Positions 35,018 to 44,900 of a DNA stretch of 64,000 nucleotides are shown here, in pieces. Numbering within the stretch: the first letter of the stretch is position 1; the number at the start of each line of letters is the position of its first letter. Below the pieces are notes generated by a model, which saw only the letters and a program-made list of their open reading frames with translations, was not told the origin of the DNA and searched no databases. Made by a program: the position numbers and the translations under genes. Origin of the DNA: Rhodothermia bacterium (GTDB lineage: Bacteria > Bacteroidota > Rhodothermia > Rhodothermales > UBA2364); the NCBI GenBank assembly GCA_017303715.1, contig JAFLBZ010000003.1, positions 124,001 through 188,000 of the forward strand, read 5' to 3'.

Positions 35018-35647
35018 TTAGCGTAAATCCACCACCTGCACCCCTTTTGGTGCTGAAAACGTAAACGAACTTGCTTGGATGGCCGGATTTTTTTGAACAT
35101 TATTGAGGGTGATCAGCGTTCGGGTATTGTTTTGATCCAACAAGCTCAGTCGTATCGGCATGGTGTCTGACTTGCGCACCCAAATAATGGTTTCTTTCAT
35201 CGCCGCATCTCCGGATTTGGGCGTAAATTTCATCTGGAAGCAATCTGCACCATTAATCTTCTGGTCTGTCAATTTTTGCACGTTAAAGCGGCTCGACTGT
35301 TTCATGAAGAACATGTCCGGCGAGAATGCGTTTTCGTCTGCCTGATAATGATCAATCAGCACCCGCTTTTGTTGTCGGGAATAGGCCCAAGTGGTCTTGC
35401 CGTCAGTTACGAGCGTCTGGTCGCCGGTTTCTACACGGTACTTGCTTTTTTGCATCAGGATGGTTCCGCTCATGCTTCGCGATTTACTCCCTTGGCTCAT
35501 GGTTTGCGAGAAGGTGGCCTTCATTGCACCTGTAGCATCATATTTGGCCTTCATTCGGTTCAAAACGTCTTGTGCATTTTGTGCATTGGAGGCCGTAAAA
35601 AAGCCGATAAACAAGGCAAAGCCGATAAATAACAGCGATCTTTTCAT
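35018..35647 (-). CDS. lolA: LolA-like outer-membrane lipoprotein carrier
   Basis: A 209-residue periplasmic protein with signal peptide MKRSLLFIGFALF...SNAQ. The mature chain has the LolA half-barrel pattern: VLNRMKAKYDATGAMKATFSQT, GTILMQKSKYRVETGDQTLVTDGKTTWAYSRQ-type strands (given in part), and FTPKSGDAAMKETIIWVRKS. It would shuttle lipoproteins from the LolCDE transporter to the outer membrane, consistent with the many lipoproteins in this window. The longer frame to 35701 adds no signal features, so the start is at 35647. Bacteroidota often carry several LolA-like paralogs with other lipid roles. Confidence 0.85.
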   Translation of the reverse strand: MKRSLLFIGFALFIGFFTASNAQNAQDVLNRMKAKYDATGAMKATFSQTMSQGSKSRSMSGTILMQKSKYRVETGDQTLVTDGKTTWAYSRQQKRVLIDHYQADENAFSPDMFFMKQSSRFNVQKLTDQKINGADCFQMKFTPKSGDAAMKETIIWVRKSDTMPIRLSLLDQNNTRTLITLNNVQKNPAIQASSFTFSAPKGVQVVDLR

Positions 35648-35910
35648 GGTTTTTGAGTTACAAAGGTGGAGGTAAAAGTTTACAACCAAATTGATGTACA
35701 AACGCCGTGCCGATCCATTCTACGGCGCTTATAGACGGCTTTTACAGCCTTTTTTGGGGGAGGATGTATATAAGATAGGACAATAGGGCACGTTCAACTG
35801 TACAAATTAGGCAAAATCGAAAGGTAAGTTTGCCTGTTTTACACAATTGGAACCGGATGCCTGTTTCGGGGTCAAATGCTTTTTTTGAATCCAGACCCCT
35901 TACAACCCCA

Positions 35911-37389
35911 ATGAAAAAACAACTTCTGGTATGGGCGTATTTATTTACCCCTTTTTTATTGATTGCACAATCCGCAGAAGAAGCCCTGGCCCTTGATGAA
36001 GTGACGGATCATATTCAGTTTATTGCCTCCGACGATTTGCGCGGACGGAAGCCCGGAACACCGGGTATTGATATTGCGGCACGCTACATTGCCCATCATT
36101 TCGAAGCGTATGGCCTCAGGCAAGTTTCTGGTGTGGATGGCTGGTTCCAAACCGTACCCTTTGCCACCTCTATCCCGCCCCAAACCGGAACCATCTCGTT
36201 AAACGGTAAAACCTTTACACAAGGGGAGAACCTCTTGGCGAGAGATGGTTCCAGAACGGAATTGAACGCTCCCGTCGTCTTTGCAGGTTACGGCTGGGTG
36301 GACGAAAAAGCGGGGCTGGATGATTTTAAAAACAAAGATGTACGGGGCAAAATTGTGGTGGTAAAAATGGGGACGCCCAACGATGCTAGCCCTGGTGCAG
36401 CATTTAATGCGGGGAAAAAGAAAAAACAATTTGCAAAAGAACGTGGCGCACTCGCAGTGATCGAGGTGTACGACTTGGCCTTCCCTTGGAACAACGCGAA
36501 AAACTTTGTAGGAAGGCGACAAGCCACCGTAGATGATGGGATTCGGTTCCCACATTTTTGGTTAAAACCCGATGACGCCACAGCTTTTTTACAACAAAGC
36601 ACTTCTATGTTGACCGCCCAAATTAGCAGTCCGGGGGTTGTTTTTAATGGTTTCCCAAGCTACAATGTCATGGGCATTGTTGAAGGTAGCGATCCCAAAC
36701 TCAAGAACGAATACATTTTGCTCACAGCGCACTACGACCATGTGGGCGTAGGAAGACCTCACCCCGTTGCAAAAGCAGATAGCATCTATAATGGTGCGCG
36801 TGACAATGGTATGGGTACGGTGGCCATTATTACAGCAGCGAAAGCACTCGCAGCGCAGCGGCCAAAACGCTCGGTCTTGATTGTTGCACTTACTGCCGAA
36901 GAAATGGGCCTTGTTGGAAGTCGCTACCTCGCCGATCATCCAGTTGTTCCGCTTAATAACATTGTTTTCAACCTCAATATTGACAATGGAGGTTGGAATG
37001 ATACAGGCTTAATTACCGTCGTAGGTTTGGAGCGAACAACAGCAGCGGCGGATATTAAGCAGGGTGTTACTGATTTTGGGCTTCGGGTGATTGATGATCC
37101 CGCCGGAGAACAAGGGCTTTTTGACAGGTCTGATAACGTTAGCTTTGCCGCAAAAGGAATCCCCGCACCCACCTTTAGTGCCGGATTTACAGCTTTCGAC
37201 GAGCAGATCATGAAATATTATCATCAGGCCATTGACCAACCAGACGAAAATTTCGATTTTGCTTACTTGCTGAAATATTGCCAAACCTATGCCCGTGTAG
37301 CGCGATATATTGCCAATCGAGAAGAGCGGCCTTTCTGGGTACAAGGCGATAAATACGAGGCTGTAGGAAAAAGTCTTTACGGACGTTAG
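35911..37389 (+). CDS. secreted M28-family zinc aminopeptidase with PA insert
   Basis: Signal peptide 1-19 (LLIAQ end) and 492 residues in all. A protease-associated domain (about 105-240) is inserted before the catalytic core. Zinc ligands are visible in order: H in TAHYDHVG, D in NGARDNGMG, the catalytic EE in LTAEEMGLVGSRY, D in NIDNGG, and a final H in YYHQAIDQPDE. Removes N-terminal amino acids from peptides in the periplasm or outside the cell. The ATG at 35911 directly opens the signal peptide; the frame extends further upstream without useful features. Confidence 0.9.
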   Translation: MKKQLLVWAYLFTPFLLIAQSAEEALALDEVTDHIQFIASDDLRGRKPGTPGIDIAARYIAHHFEAYGLRQVSGVDGWFQTVPFATSIPPQTGTISLNGKTFTQGENLLARDGSRTELNAPVVFAGYGWVDEKAGLDDFKNKDVRGKIVVVKMGTPNDASPGAAFNAGKKKKQFAKERGALAVIEVYDLAFPWNNAKNFVGRRQATVDDGIRFPHFWLKPDDATAFLQQSTSMLTAQISSPGVVFNGFPSYNVMGIVEGSDPKLKNEYILLTAHYDHVGVGRPHPVAKADSIYNGARDNGMGTVAIITAAKALAAQRPKRSVLIVALTAEEMGLVGSRYLADHPVVPLNNIVFNLNIDNGGWNDTGLITVVGLERTTAAADIKQGVTDFGLRVIDDPAGEQGLFDRSDNVSFAAKGIPAPTFSAGFTAFDEQIMKYYHQAIDQPDENFDFAYLLKYCQTYARVARYIANREERPFWVQGDKYEAVGKSLYGR

Positions 37390-37588
37390 TTTGGTTGGAT
37401 CGGCATAACCATCCCTATTCGGTCAAAACATACTCCTGAAGGTTACACGTTGAGCCTCACGGAACCGCAAAAAGAGGCGGGTTCGCTGTCATACGTTAGG
37501 TTATCAGAAAAAAGCGTATGAAGTTCTTGAATATTTACGCCTCTTTTCACAAAATTATGCAGTTAACCACCTATAAATCACGAACGCA

Positions 37589-38077
37589 ATGTCATCATTG
37601 GCGTTATATGCCGGAAGTTTTGATCCGTTCACACTGGGACATTTAGATGTCTTGGAGCAAGCCCTCAAGGTATTTGACAAGGTGTGCGTAACGGTGGCCG
37701 TTAATAGTACCAAAACGTCTCTCTTTACTTCGGAAGAAAGGTGCAGGCTCATTCAGGCTGCAACCTCGCATCTACAAGGTGTTGAAGTGAATATTTTCGA
37801 GGGACTATTGGTTGACCATGCCATCCGTTTGGGTGCAACAGCCTTGATTCGGGGCATCCGCCAGATGAGCGATTTTGATTATGAATTTCGGATGGCGGTT
37901 GCCAATCGGAGGCTTTCCCCAGAAATTGTAACCGTCGTGCTCATCCCCGATCCAAGCCATTTGGTGACGTCCTCCTCGTTGGTCAGGGAGATTTGGCGAT
38001 GGGGCGGGGATGTTACGCCCTATGTACCAACTGTAGTTTTGAATGCTCTTCGAGAAAAACAGCACCTTGAGCGGTAA
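37589..38077 (+). CDS. coaD: phosphopantetheine adenylyltransferase
   Basis: Catalyses the penultimate step of coenzyme A synthesis, 4'-phosphopantetheine plus ATP to dephospho-CoA. Nucleotidyltransferase motif YAGSFDPFTLGHLDVLEQA (7-25) holds the T/HxGH active site, followed by RGIRQMSDFDYEFRMAVANR (partial) and the C-terminal SSSLVREI. Length 162 aa is standard. ATG at 37589 is close to the core, so the start is secure. The 200-base gap to the M28 gene shows no clear terminator. Confidence 0.96.
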   Translation: MSSLALYAGSFDPFTLGHLDVLEQALKVFDKVCVTVAVNSTKTSLFTSEERCRLIQAATSHLQGVEVNIFEGLLVDHAIRLGATALIRGIRQMSDFDYEFRMAVANRRLSPEIVTVVLIPDPSHLVTSSSLVREIWRWGGDVTPYVPTVVLNALREKQHLER

Positions 38078-38167
38078 AATTTGCAATATCTCAACATCCC
38101 AAAGCCTATTATCTTTGCTTGTTGCCTCGATCAATCACCTTAAATCCGTTTACGCGACAGCCCTTTT

Positions 38168-39445
38168 ATGTCCGATTCTCGCTTCACCTCTTCGCCGCAA
38201 GACCTTGACGTGGTTTCCAAACCCATCAAAGAGCGGTACTTTTTACATTTTTTCTGGTTTGTCCTCACGTTTATCTCGGTCACTTGGGCAGGTGCAGAAC
38301 AAGCAACGGGACAATACCCGCTTTTTACGGGTGTTCAAAATTGGCCCGGATGGATTATTGCGGGTCTCATGTACGCCATTCCTTTTATTGGATTTTTGAC
38401 CACGCACGAGTTTGGGCATTACTTTGCGGCACGTCACCACAACATTCAGACTTCCTTGCCCTTTTTTATCCCTGCACCACTGATGTTGCTTGGCTTGCCC
38501 TTCAGCATTGGTACTTTTGGCGCTGTTATTCGGATTCGCCAAGTGATCCCACGTACCCGACAATTGTTTGATGTGGGAATATCTGGCCCAATTGCGGGCT
38601 TTCTTGTGGCGTTTGGAGTTTTGCTTTATGCCCTTTTTACCTTGCCGCCACCTACCTACATCATGCACTTGTCCGGCCACGAAGAGGTACAAGCCTTTAT
38701 CCAACAATTTGGACGTTTTCCCAACGGAACAGAGATTGACCTTACAGGCGCACCAATGATGGGCCAAACCTTGCTTTTTTGGTTCTTATCCCAATTTTTC
38801 GACCACGTTCCGCCCATGTACGAAATGTATCATTACCCCATTCTCTTGGCGGGCTGGCTTGGGCTGTTTTTTACGGCACTCAATATGATGCCTGTCGGGC
38901 AGTTGGATGGTGGGCATGTTTGGTATGCTCTATTTGGCGCAAAGGTACATCGTGTTGCAGCACGTATTTTCACAACACTTCTCATCCTTTCGGGTTCGAT
39001 TGGTTTTGCAGTTGAATTTATCCCTGCAATCGGTGATTTGCTGATTTACTACCACGCTGATTTTCGGGAATACCCCATTTTCATCGTTCTCATCGGGTGG
39101 TTCGTCGTCTTTGGTCTCCAGTTTTTCCTCATCAACCAAACCTTCAACAAAGAATTTCGTTTAGTTGCACCCATTTTTTTATTGGTTGCCGCGCTCACTT
39201 CCATCCCCGTAGCCCTTGCGTCATCGGATGCAAATGGGCTACAGATGATTGGAAAAGCCATTACCGATTGGGGCTATACGTCTTGGCTGTTGTGGTCTTT
39301 CCTGATTGTCCGTTTTATTGGCGTGGATCACCCGCCCGTGAAATCTCCAGAACCACTCACGACCGGACGTAAAGCACTAGCATGGTTTGGGATTGTGCTT
39401 TTTGTGCTTTGTTTTAGTCCTACCCCGATTTATATCGCAGCCTGA
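38168..39445 (+). CDS. site-2 protease family (M50) membrane metalloprotease
   Basis: A 425-residue polytopic protein with HEFGH at 80-84 (zinc ligands H80, H84; catalytic E81) in the first conserved helix and D247 in NMMPVGQLDGGH, the third ligand, on a later helix. No PDZ domain is inserted between them, unlike RseP; the class is closer to the sterol-regulatory S2P or SpoIVFB-like proteins seen in plants and Bacteroidota (EGY1 type). It would cut transmembrane substrates such as anti-sigma factors, but none is encoded nearby. About eight hydrophobic segments. Confidence 0.88.
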   Translation: MSDSRFTSSPQDLDVVSKPIKERYFLHFFWFVLTFISVTWAGAEQATGQYPLFTGVQNWPGWIIAGLMYAIPFIGFLTTHEFGHYFAARHHNIQTSLPFFIPAPLMLLGLPFSIGTFGAVIRIRQVIPRTRQLFDVGISGPIAGFLVAFGVLLYALFTLPPPTYIMHLSGHEEVQAFIQQFGRFPNGTEIDLTGAPMMGQTLLFWFLSQFFDHVPPMYEMYHYPILLAGWLGLFFTALNMMPVGQLDGGHVWYALFGAKVHRVAARIFTTLLILSGSIGFAVEFIPAIGDLLIYYHADFREYPIFIVLIGWFVVFGLQFFLINQTFNKEFRLVAPIFLLVAALTSIPVALASSDANGLQMIGKAITDWGYTSWLLWSFLIVRFIGVDHPPVKSPEPLTTGRKALAWFGIVLFVLCFSPTPIYIAA

Positions 39446-39571
39446 GGATGGCCGCCATACGCTCACACCGTTTTCATCTGCCATCGTATATATCTTGATT
39501 AAACGCAGGTGTCTTGTTTTGTATTTTAAATGTTTATCATTAACCGTGCTTGAAAGCAGCAGGAGTAGCGT

Positions 39572-40873
39572 ATGTCGCTTGTAGCCATTGTAGGCCGCCC
39601 GAATGTGGGTAAGTCAACTCTATTTAACCGATTAATAGAAGCACGAGAAGCTATTGTGCATAATGAACCGGGCGTTACCCGCGATCGTCACTACGGCTCC
39701 GTCTTATGGAATGGTGTAACGTTCGATGTCGTGGATACGGGCGGTTTGGTGCCGGGTGGTACCGAACTTTTTGAGGCTGCAATTCGGGAACAGGTAGAAA
39801 TTGCCCTCGAAGAAACCGATGTCATCCTTTTTATGGTGGATGCCGCTACAGGTATTACGGATATTGACCTAGAAATTGCTGAAAAACTCCGGCGCTCCAC
39901 AAAGCCCGTATTGGTGGTTGCGAACAAGTCCGACAACGAAAAGAGACGATGGGATACGGCTGATTTTTATGAATTTGGCTTAGGAGAGGTCTATCCCATT
40001 TCTTCTATTTCTGGAATGGGAACGGGCGATTTTCTGGATGCCGTTGTGGCATCACTCCCCAACCAATCTCCGCAACAAGAAGACACCCGAACACGGGTTT
40101 CGCTGATCGGAAAACCAAACGTCGGGAAATCTTCGATTACCAATGCCCTCTTAGGCGAAAACCGCTCCATTGTCACCGAAATAGCTGGAACCACCCGCGA
40201 CTCGGTACATGCCACCTACAAATTTCATGGCGAGGAATTGGTCTTGGTGGATACTGCCGGCCTGCGGAAACGCGCAAAAGTCAAGGAAAACGTTGAGTTT
40301 TATTCCCTTTTACGCACCGAACGCGCCATACAAGAGGCGGATGTGGCAGTGCTTATTTTAGACGCTACACAAGGGTTGGAAGCGCAAGATATACGGGTGC
40401 TAAAACAGGCCGAAGACATGAATAAAGGCTTGTTAATTGCCGTCAATAAGTGGGACTTGATGCAAAAAGAAACCAATACGGCACGCGACTACATCGCAAA
40501 GATTTATGAACGTTTACAAACGATGGACTACGTGCCCATCATCTTTATATCCGCCCTAACCAAGCAACGGCTCTACAATATGATGGAAAAGGTGGTGGCC
40601 ATTGCCGCCGAACGAAAGCGAAGAATCCCGACCTCGGCCCTGAACGAGTACATGCAGGAAGCGATACGCGCGGTGCATCCACCAGCATATCGCGGAAACT
40701 ATGTCAAGATTAAATACGTTACCCAAGTACGAGAGAACCCGCCGGTGTTTGCTTTTTTCGTCAACCATCCAGACGGCGTGGCCGAGAATTATAGAAGATA
40801 CCTCGAAAACAAACTACGTGAAAAATTTGGTTTTGGTGGCGTGCCCATTACATTGGCCTTCAAACAAAAATAA
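39572..40873 (+). CDS. der: ribosome-associated GTPase Der (EngA)
   Basis: Essential double GTPase for 50S subunit maturation. Two G domains are complete: G1 boxes GRPNVGKS (7-14) and GKPNVGKS (near 180), G3 DTGG and DTAG, G4 NKSD and NKWD; the C-terminal KH-like domain ends RRYLENKLREKFGFGGVPIT. Length 433 aa is normal. Convergent with the SDR gene at 40941; no hairpin was found in the 67 bases between. Confidence 0.97.
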   Translation: MSLVAIVGRPNVGKSTLFNRLIEAREAIVHNEPGVTRDRHYGSVLWNGVTFDVVDTGGLVPGGTELFEAAIREQVEIALEETDVILFMVDAATGITDIDLEIAEKLRRSTKPVLVVANKSDNEKRRWDTADFYEFGLGEVYPISSISGMGTGDFLDAVVASLPNQSPQQEDTRTRVSLIGKPNVGKSSITNALLGENRSIVTEIAGTTRDSVHATYKFHGEELVLVDTAGLRKRAKVKENVEFYSLLRTERAIQEADVAVLILDATQGLEAQDIRVLKQAEDMNKGLLIAVNKWDLMQKETNTARDYIAKIYERLQTMDYVPIIFISALTKQRLYNMMEKVVAIAAERKRRIPTSALNEYMQEAIRAVHPPAYRGNYVKIKYVTQVRENPPVFAFFVNHPDGVAENYRRYLENKLREKFGFGGVPITLAFKQK

Positions 40874-40940
40874 ACCTCCAATCCGCGACTAATATTGCGG
40901 AATGGAACGGGATTTGATACAAACTATTTGGTGCTTTGAC

Positions 40941-41627
40941 TTACTGAACCGTGCCATAGGTTCGAAGAACTGATCCGGTGAGGGCTTTACTTTCTGGGCG
41001 ACAAAGATGCAGGCAAAGTTCTGCGACATCTCCCGCCCAAACGCCGTGCTTACCCTCCGCTTCGGTTAAGACAATGGAAGGCGCAATTGCAAAAGCGGCA
41101 ATGTCCAACTTTGCATACTCAGCGGCGGTTGCTTCAACCAAGCGAATCAAGCCTGCCTGTGCTGCGGCATATGCTCCCATTTGGGCGCGGGCTTTATCGG
41201 CTCCTTGTTGGTTTGTAATAGCGATGAGGCGTCCGGGGCCTGTTTTCATCATGTACAAGGCTTCCCGAAAACTCAAGAAGGCCGCATAGAGGTTTTTACG
41301 GATCACCCGATCCCAGTCTTCAAACGACATCTGGCCAATCGGTCGCCGATCCCACTCGTTTGTAGCATGAATGAGGACATCGAGATGCTCGAATTTCTCG
41401 GCAATTTTACGGAAGCAAGATTGTGCAGCGGCCTCGTCGGCAAGATCTGCGGCCAGAACCCAGCCTTCAAGGTGTTGCGGAAACCGCTCGTATGCCTCGT
41501 CTATCGTATCGAAGACAGCGACTAAAGTGGCTCCTGTTTTTGCGAAATGTTCTACCAATACCCTACCCAGTGGGGTTCCGGCTCCTGTAATGACAACGGT
41601 TTTGTTGCGTAAATCCAGATCAGACAT
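40941..41627 (-). CDS. short-chain dehydrogenase/reductase-like protein lacking catalytic Ser and Lys
   Basis: Rossmann-fold SDR of 228 residues with an intact cofactor motif TGAGTPLG (14-21), DLAD acid loop, and HAT-NEWD near the NNAG position. The active-site region is altered: where Ser stands in LVNISS the sequence reads IAITNQQ (136-140 region), and the YxxxK motif is YAAAQ (Y153, Q157). A standard oxidoreductase is therefore unlikely. It may bind NAD(P) as a regulator or subunit, or use a changed mechanism. Related noncatalytic SDRs (NmrA/atypical) exist. It diverges from sprA with 272 bases between, in which I see no other gene. Confidence 0.8.
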   Translation of the reverse strand: MSDLDLRNKTVVITGAGTPLGRVLVEHFAKTGATLVAVFDTIDEAYERFPQHLEGWVLAADLADEAAAQSCFRKIAEKFEHLDVLIHATNEWDRRPIGQMSFEDWDRVIRKNLYAAFLSFREALYMMKTGPGRLIAITNQQGADKARAQMGAYAAAQAGLIRLVEATAAEYAKLDIAAFAIAPSIVLTEAEGKHGVWAGDVAELCLHLCRPESKALTGSVLRTYGTVQ

Positions 41628-41935
41628 GTAATTTCGTCCTCTTTTTGGAAAGCCTGAGGAGGGTTAAGGAAGGTAGCGTTGCGGAAAAAATGTTGTTATC
41701 AGAACAAAAATGTTCCATAACCGTTAATGGTATCTCGGTAATGTACAAAATAACAAATTTGTTCCCCTATAATCACTAACTTTCGGCCAACACCTTATTT
41801 GATCGGAGATTCGCCTATCGTTATTCCCGTTACAGTTGTTGCATCAGCGTCCAACTTCAGCACCATCATTGTTAACAAAGGTGTCAGCATACGGCCACGA
41901 TGTGTTGTGAAACTGAACCGAAAATCTTAGTGTAC

Positions 41936-44900
41936 ATGCCAACCCCCATCAGGTTTTTAAACTTTCTATTGTCTGCCCTCGGTATCGGTAGCTTTTTGTT
42001 TTTGTGTGTTGCGGCCAGTATGCCGCCCCCTTTAGCAGCCAAAAACATGACTCCCGAAAATGGCTGGTATATTCTTACAACTGCCAATGGTAAGGTTCAG
42101 TTGATCAAAGCAGCACCTAATTTGCCTGTTCTTGCGTCTGAAAATCGCCAAGCGCCCTTACCTGTTTTAGATGCACCTTTAGCAAAAAGGCGCATTTCCC
42201 GTTCCGATACCGACACCGTAAAGGTACGTCTGCCAAAAGACTTGCCCACCCGTGTTGCCCAGCCCATGAATACCGACACCCTGCGCCAGGTTTTAAAGCC
42301 GGATAGTACCAGCAAGGTCTTGCCCGACTCCATGCGGACGGCACGGGATACCCTGCGATTGGTTCCGCGCTATATCACCTCAAAGTCACGCTTAGGGCTT
42401 ATGGCCGATCCGAGGTTCCGTCGGAATCGTCCTTTCTCGACGCCAATACCTACCACATGGAAACATGATGTACAGTTAGACTCTCTTAGCCAGAGTTTCT
42501 TCGTTCGCGACGTAGTGGGGAATCAGGAGGTACGATATACCACCCGTGCGGAATTGGGGACCTTTCTTACCTCTAGGCGGCAAGAACTTATTGAGCAAAA
42601 CTTCCGGACGTTATCTTCACAACGTACAGAACTGCGTCAATCTCGCCGGAGCAGTGGTTTCTCGTTAAATTACCAAATTCCGGGCGGACAAAACTCGGCA
42701 TTCACCACCATCTTCGGAAAGCCCGAAGTGGATTTGCGCGTAACAGGACAAGCCGATATTGATGCCGGATTTGAACGCCAAACCACCGATGACCCAAGCC
42801 GGATTGCGCCTACCCGAACAGATCCACTTTTTAAGCAAAACCTGCGACTTGGCGTTCGTGGAACCGTTGGAGATAAACTTAGCATAGACGTAAACTGGGA
42901 TACCCAAAGACAATTTGAGTATGAAAACCAGTTACGGCTTGTTTATACTGGATATGAAGACGAAATTATCAAACGGATCGAAGCAGGGAACGTGACTTTA
43001 GACAGCCGTTCATCGCTCATCAATGGTGGGCGCAGTTTGTTTGGGATACGGACAGACCTAAAATTGGGAGGTATAGACTTGACTGTTGTGGCGAGCCAGC
43101 AAAAAGGAAATGGCAGTACCTTGGAGTTGGAAGGTGGCGCAGAGTCCGAACAAATCAAAATTCGAGCTTTTGACTACGAGGACAACACCCACTACTTCAT
43201 GGGCTACTATTTCCGTAGCCGATTCGAGTCCACCTTTGCGTCTCCACCGACCGCCGTTACCACCATTCGAGAAATCAACCGGATTGAAGTTTGGAAGCAA
43301 AACATCCAGTTGAACAACCCAAATCAATCGAATTTGCGGCAAGTGGTGGCTTTTGCCGACTTGGGCGAGCCACGCACCGTTGTGACAGACCCCACAGGTG
43401 TACACAATCAATTTCCGGATGGCGAGCCAAATGATCCAGATTATTTTTATACCAAGCCTAACTTAGGCAGGCTACGAGACGGCCAAATAGCCGTCAAAGA
43501 TGTGGTGACGAACAGCAATATCTATCAAGAAGGGCCTTTCCAATTGCTTAGGCAAAATGTGGATTACTCCATTGACCAATATCGGGGCTTCATTACGCTT
43601 ACTTCACGGCTTTCGCCGGATGAAGCCTTGGCCGTTGCTTATGAATACACCGATGTGAATGGGGACATCCACACGGTTGGCGACCTCACGAGCAGCAGCA
43701 GCAGTTCTTCGGGTGGTGGTCTAACCGATACGCGCTTGGTTTTAAAGCTCTTACGCCGGCAAAAACCACAGCCTACGGATGTAACATGGCCGCTTACGCT
43801 ACGGAACATTTACCGCTTGCCCGCCTCCAACCTCCAAGAAGAAAACTTCAAACTCCGCATCCAATACGACAAAGCGGGGCAGCGCCCAGACGAAAAAATC
43901 CCTGGATTGAGCGTTCCGAATGAGCCTCAATTATTAGAGATGCTTGGCTTAGACCGTATTTCGCGCAGCAATTACAGCAAGAGCGATACCGAGGTGGATT
44001 TTGATACGGGTACCTTAGATGCCCGCAATGGTCGGATTATTTTCCCATATTTGGAACCTTTCGGACAACGGATACGCGATATTATTGAAGGACGTGCCTA
44101 TAAAAACACGCAAGCGGGTAATGTTGTGGTCAAAGACTTTGCGTTCGATACCCTCTATACAGCGCAACCCTCGGTGGCACGTACCTTGAGCCAATACGAT
44201 ATTTACAACATCACGGGATCGGCAAGTGGCGGTGTTCAATCCTCCTATAACCTTGGGTTTGCATTGGTGGAAGGCTCGGTGCGGGTTTTTGCGAACAACA
44301 ACGAACTTAATCCAGCCGACTATACGGTCAATTACGAGTTTGGAAGTATTGAGATTTTAAATCCTGCCTATTTGACACCGGGGAACAAAATCAGGATAAC
44401 CTACGAACGCCAGCAGTTTACCGCCCTTGAACAGAAAAACTTGTTTGGGATTCGCGCATCGTACAATTACCAAGACAGACTGTTGTTTGGCGCAACGGCT
44501 ATGCGGCTGAAAGAAAAGCCCAATACCGACAAATTCCGGATAGGTCAAGAGCCTATCGCCAACCGCATTTGGGGCTTTGACGGAAGTTACAATGCCAAGC
44601 CCCGCTGGTTGACACGTGCCATAGACGCCCTACCCCTCATCCAAACCCGTGCAGAAAGCTCTATTGACTTCCGAGCAGAATTTGCCCATTTCTCCCCAGA
44701 AAATGCGGCGACCTTGGCCTTTGAACGCAAACAACGTCAACTCCGAGACTCTGGACGGGACTTTGCTGAAGACGAGAAAAAGGGCGAAATCTCGTACATA
44801 GACGACTTTGAAGGCATCCGAAATCCCATCTCCTTGGCCAATGCTGGTAATTGGACGTTATCCAGTGCGCCCGATTCTTTGGACAAATTCCGTATTGGAC

